Positions 4,067 to 5,014 of a stretch of 5,014 nt of DNA are shown piece by piece (within the stretch, counting starts at the first letter, position 1; each line of letters starts with the position of its first letter). The stretch is taken from the NCBI GenBank assembly GCA_959600065.1, contig CAUGKZ010000170.1, forward strand, positions 1-5,014, read 5' to 3'. This DNA comes from an uncultured Kroppenstedtia sp. (GTDB lineage Bacteria; Bacillota; Bacilli; Thermoactinomycetales; DSM-45169). The notes under the pieces were generated by a model that saw only the letters and a list, made by a program, of their open reading frames with translations, was not told where the DNA came from and searched no databases. The translations under genes were made by a program, and so were the position numbers.

Positions 4067-5014
4067 CTACGGCTCGATCCGCTCCACCAGCGTAGCAATC
4101 CCCTGCCCGACACCAATGCACATCGTGGCCAGGCCATACCGGCCCCGACATCTTCTCAACTCATGAACCAGTGTGGTCAAAATCCGGGCGCCACTGGCTC
4201 CCAGAGGATGACCGAGAGCGATGGCGCCTCCGTTGACATTCACCTTCTCCGGATCCATCTCCAACTCCTGTATACAGGCAAGGGTCTGAGCAGCAAAGGC
4301 TTCATTTAGTTCCACTCGGTCGATCTCCTCCATGGAGAGTCCCCTGCGCCGAAGCAACTTGCGTGTGGCAAAAATAGGCCCTAATCCCATCGTGTCAGGA
4401 TTACATCCCGCAACTGCAAAAGAGTCCACCCGAGCCAAGGGGATCAGCCCCAGTTCCTCTGCCCTTCGACCTTCCATGATCAACAGGGCCGCCGCCCCGT
4501 CATTAATCCCGGAGGAGTTTCCTGGAGTGACGCTTCCTCCTTCCCGGAAAGCGGGTTGCAAGCCGCTCAGTTGCTTTCGAGTGATATCCGGTCGAAGGTG
4601 TTCATCCTTCTCCACCCTCAAGTTCTCCCCTCTGCGACCAGGAACGGGCACCGGGATCACTTCTTCTCGAAAACGTCCCTCCTCCCAAGCGGCGGCAGCC
4701 TTCCGCTGGCTGTCCAGGGCGAAGGCATCCTGCTCCTCCCGGCGGATTCCCCATTGTTCCGCCACGTTTTCCGCGGTCTCCCCCATAGCGATCGGCGGAT
4801 GAATCTGGGCCATCTGAGGATTGACGAAGCGCCAGCCCAAGGTGGTATCCACCAAAGTCTGATTACCCCGGGGCAGAGCCTCTTCCGGTTTCAACATCAC
4901 CCAAGGCGCCCGGGACATGCTCTCCACTCCACCGGCGATAAAGATGTCCCCCGCCCCCATCTTCAACGCCGCCACAGCCTGGTTGACCGCTTCCAGTCCC
5001 GAGCCGCATAGCCG
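4067..5014 (-). CDS. Acetyl-CoA acyltransferase (thiolase), PcaF/PaaJ-like, 5' end outside window
   Basis: This is a partial gene: 315 codons lie in the window, and by family length roughly 85 N-terminal residues are missing. Reading on from the window edge ([13 protein letters not shown]...), the acylation Cys is residue 3 of the visible part. Other thiolase landmarks are [10 protein letters not shown] (28-37), NEAFAAQ (237-243), [10 protein letters not shown] with His269, and CIGVGQG with Cys299. The His-Cys spacing of 30 matches PhaA-type thiolases. The segment [11 protein letters not shown] (56-66) plus [13 protein letters not shown] and DEHLRPD recall PcaF/PaaJ beta-ketoadipyl-CoA thiolases, which cleave 3-oxoadipyl-CoA (and, for PaaJ, 3-oxo-5,6-dehydrosuberyl-CoA) to acetyl-CoA. 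A general FadA-type role remains possible. The stop (TAG, 4067-4069) is followed by 89 nt before the dehydrogenase, with which it is probably co-transcribed. A GTG at 4973-4975 is an internal codon, not the start. Confidence 0.94.
   Translation of the reverse strand, partial: RLCGSGLEAVNQAVAALKMGAGDIFIAGGVESMSRAPWVMLKPEEALPRGNQTLVDTTLGWRFVNPQMAQIHPPIAMGETAENVAEQWGIRREEQDAFALDSQRKAAAAWEEGRFREEVIPVPVPGRRGENLRVEKDEHLRPDITRKQLSGLQPAFREGGSVTPGNSSGINDGAAALLIMEGRRAEELGLIPLARVDSFAVAGCNPDTMGLGPIFATRKLLRRRGLSMEEIDRVELNEAFAAQTLACIQELEMDPEKVNVNGGAIALGHPLGASGARILTTLVHELRRCRGRYGLATMCIGVGQGIATLVERIEP

Noticed and set aside
3978..4151. 58-codon N-terminal extension of the aldehyde dehydrogenase (in-frame ATG at 4149-4151)
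   Set aside because: It overlaps the end of the thiolase gene, has low-complexity non-family sequence, and the strong GAGGAGG site places the start at 3977.
4067..4975. Thiolase starting at GTG 4973-4975
   Set aside because: The frame stays open to the window edge and encodes the catalytic CGSGL motif upstream of that codon, so the GTG is internal.
1..5014. CRISPR array, insertion sequence, phage attachment site at the tRNA gene
   Set aside because: No spaced repeats, transposase or integrase is present. The tRNA 3' end is followed directly by its terminator, and I saw no second copy of the tRNA 3' end in the window.

Overview
The window looks like chromosomal DNA from a spore-forming Firmicute, most likely a Bacillales-type, Thermoactinomycetaceae-like organism. 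The evidence is strong AGGAGG-type ribosome binding sites, a sigma-A promoter that matches consensus exactly, intrinsic terminators with U-tracts, a CCA-encoding tRNA-Leu gene, a TTG start codon, and moderately high G+C in the enzyme genes. The genus-level idea is inference from style and was not checked against a database.

Left edge (1-215, minus strand): a complete stand-alone transcription unit for tRNA-Leu(CAA), with promoter, gene and rho-independent terminator all visible. A gene-free stretch of about 300 bases (216-543) follows.

Left-centre (544-1580, plus strand): three small genes of unknown function (132, 94 and 71 aa) that appear to form one operon closed by a clear terminator. 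The first two proteins share an N-terminal helix motif, a central amphipathic helix and a disordered Pro/Ser/Gln/Asn tail, so they look like diverged paralogues. The third has a Cys/Arg/Lys-rich head and a valine-rich, beta-prone, Asn/Ser-rich tail. None has an obvious signal peptide or enzymatic motif. A structural or spore-associated role is possible but is only an inference.

Centre (1581-2075, plus strand): a fourth small gene (119 aa, TTG start) encodes a conserved-looking soluble protein of unknown function. It converges on the right-hand operon across a short, probably bidirectional terminator.

Right half (2076-5014, minus strand): a metabolic operon transcribed leftwards. In transcription order it holds a thiolase of the PcaF/PaaJ (3-oxoacyl-CoA / beta-ketoadipyl-CoA) type, truncated by the window edge just before its catalytic Cys; an NAD(P)-dependent aldehyde dehydrogenase; and a small hotdog-fold thioesterase of the FlK type, only 3 nt after the dehydrogenase stop. 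Together they suggest catabolism of an aromatic or branched acid through CoA thioesters. The thiolase would release acetyl-CoA, the dehydrogenase would oxidise a (semi)aldehyde, and the thioesterase would recycle CoA from stalled or toxic thioesters. A phenylacetate-like pathway is the most specific hypothesis, but the deciding genes (oxygenase, ligase, isomerase/hydratase) would lie outside the window.
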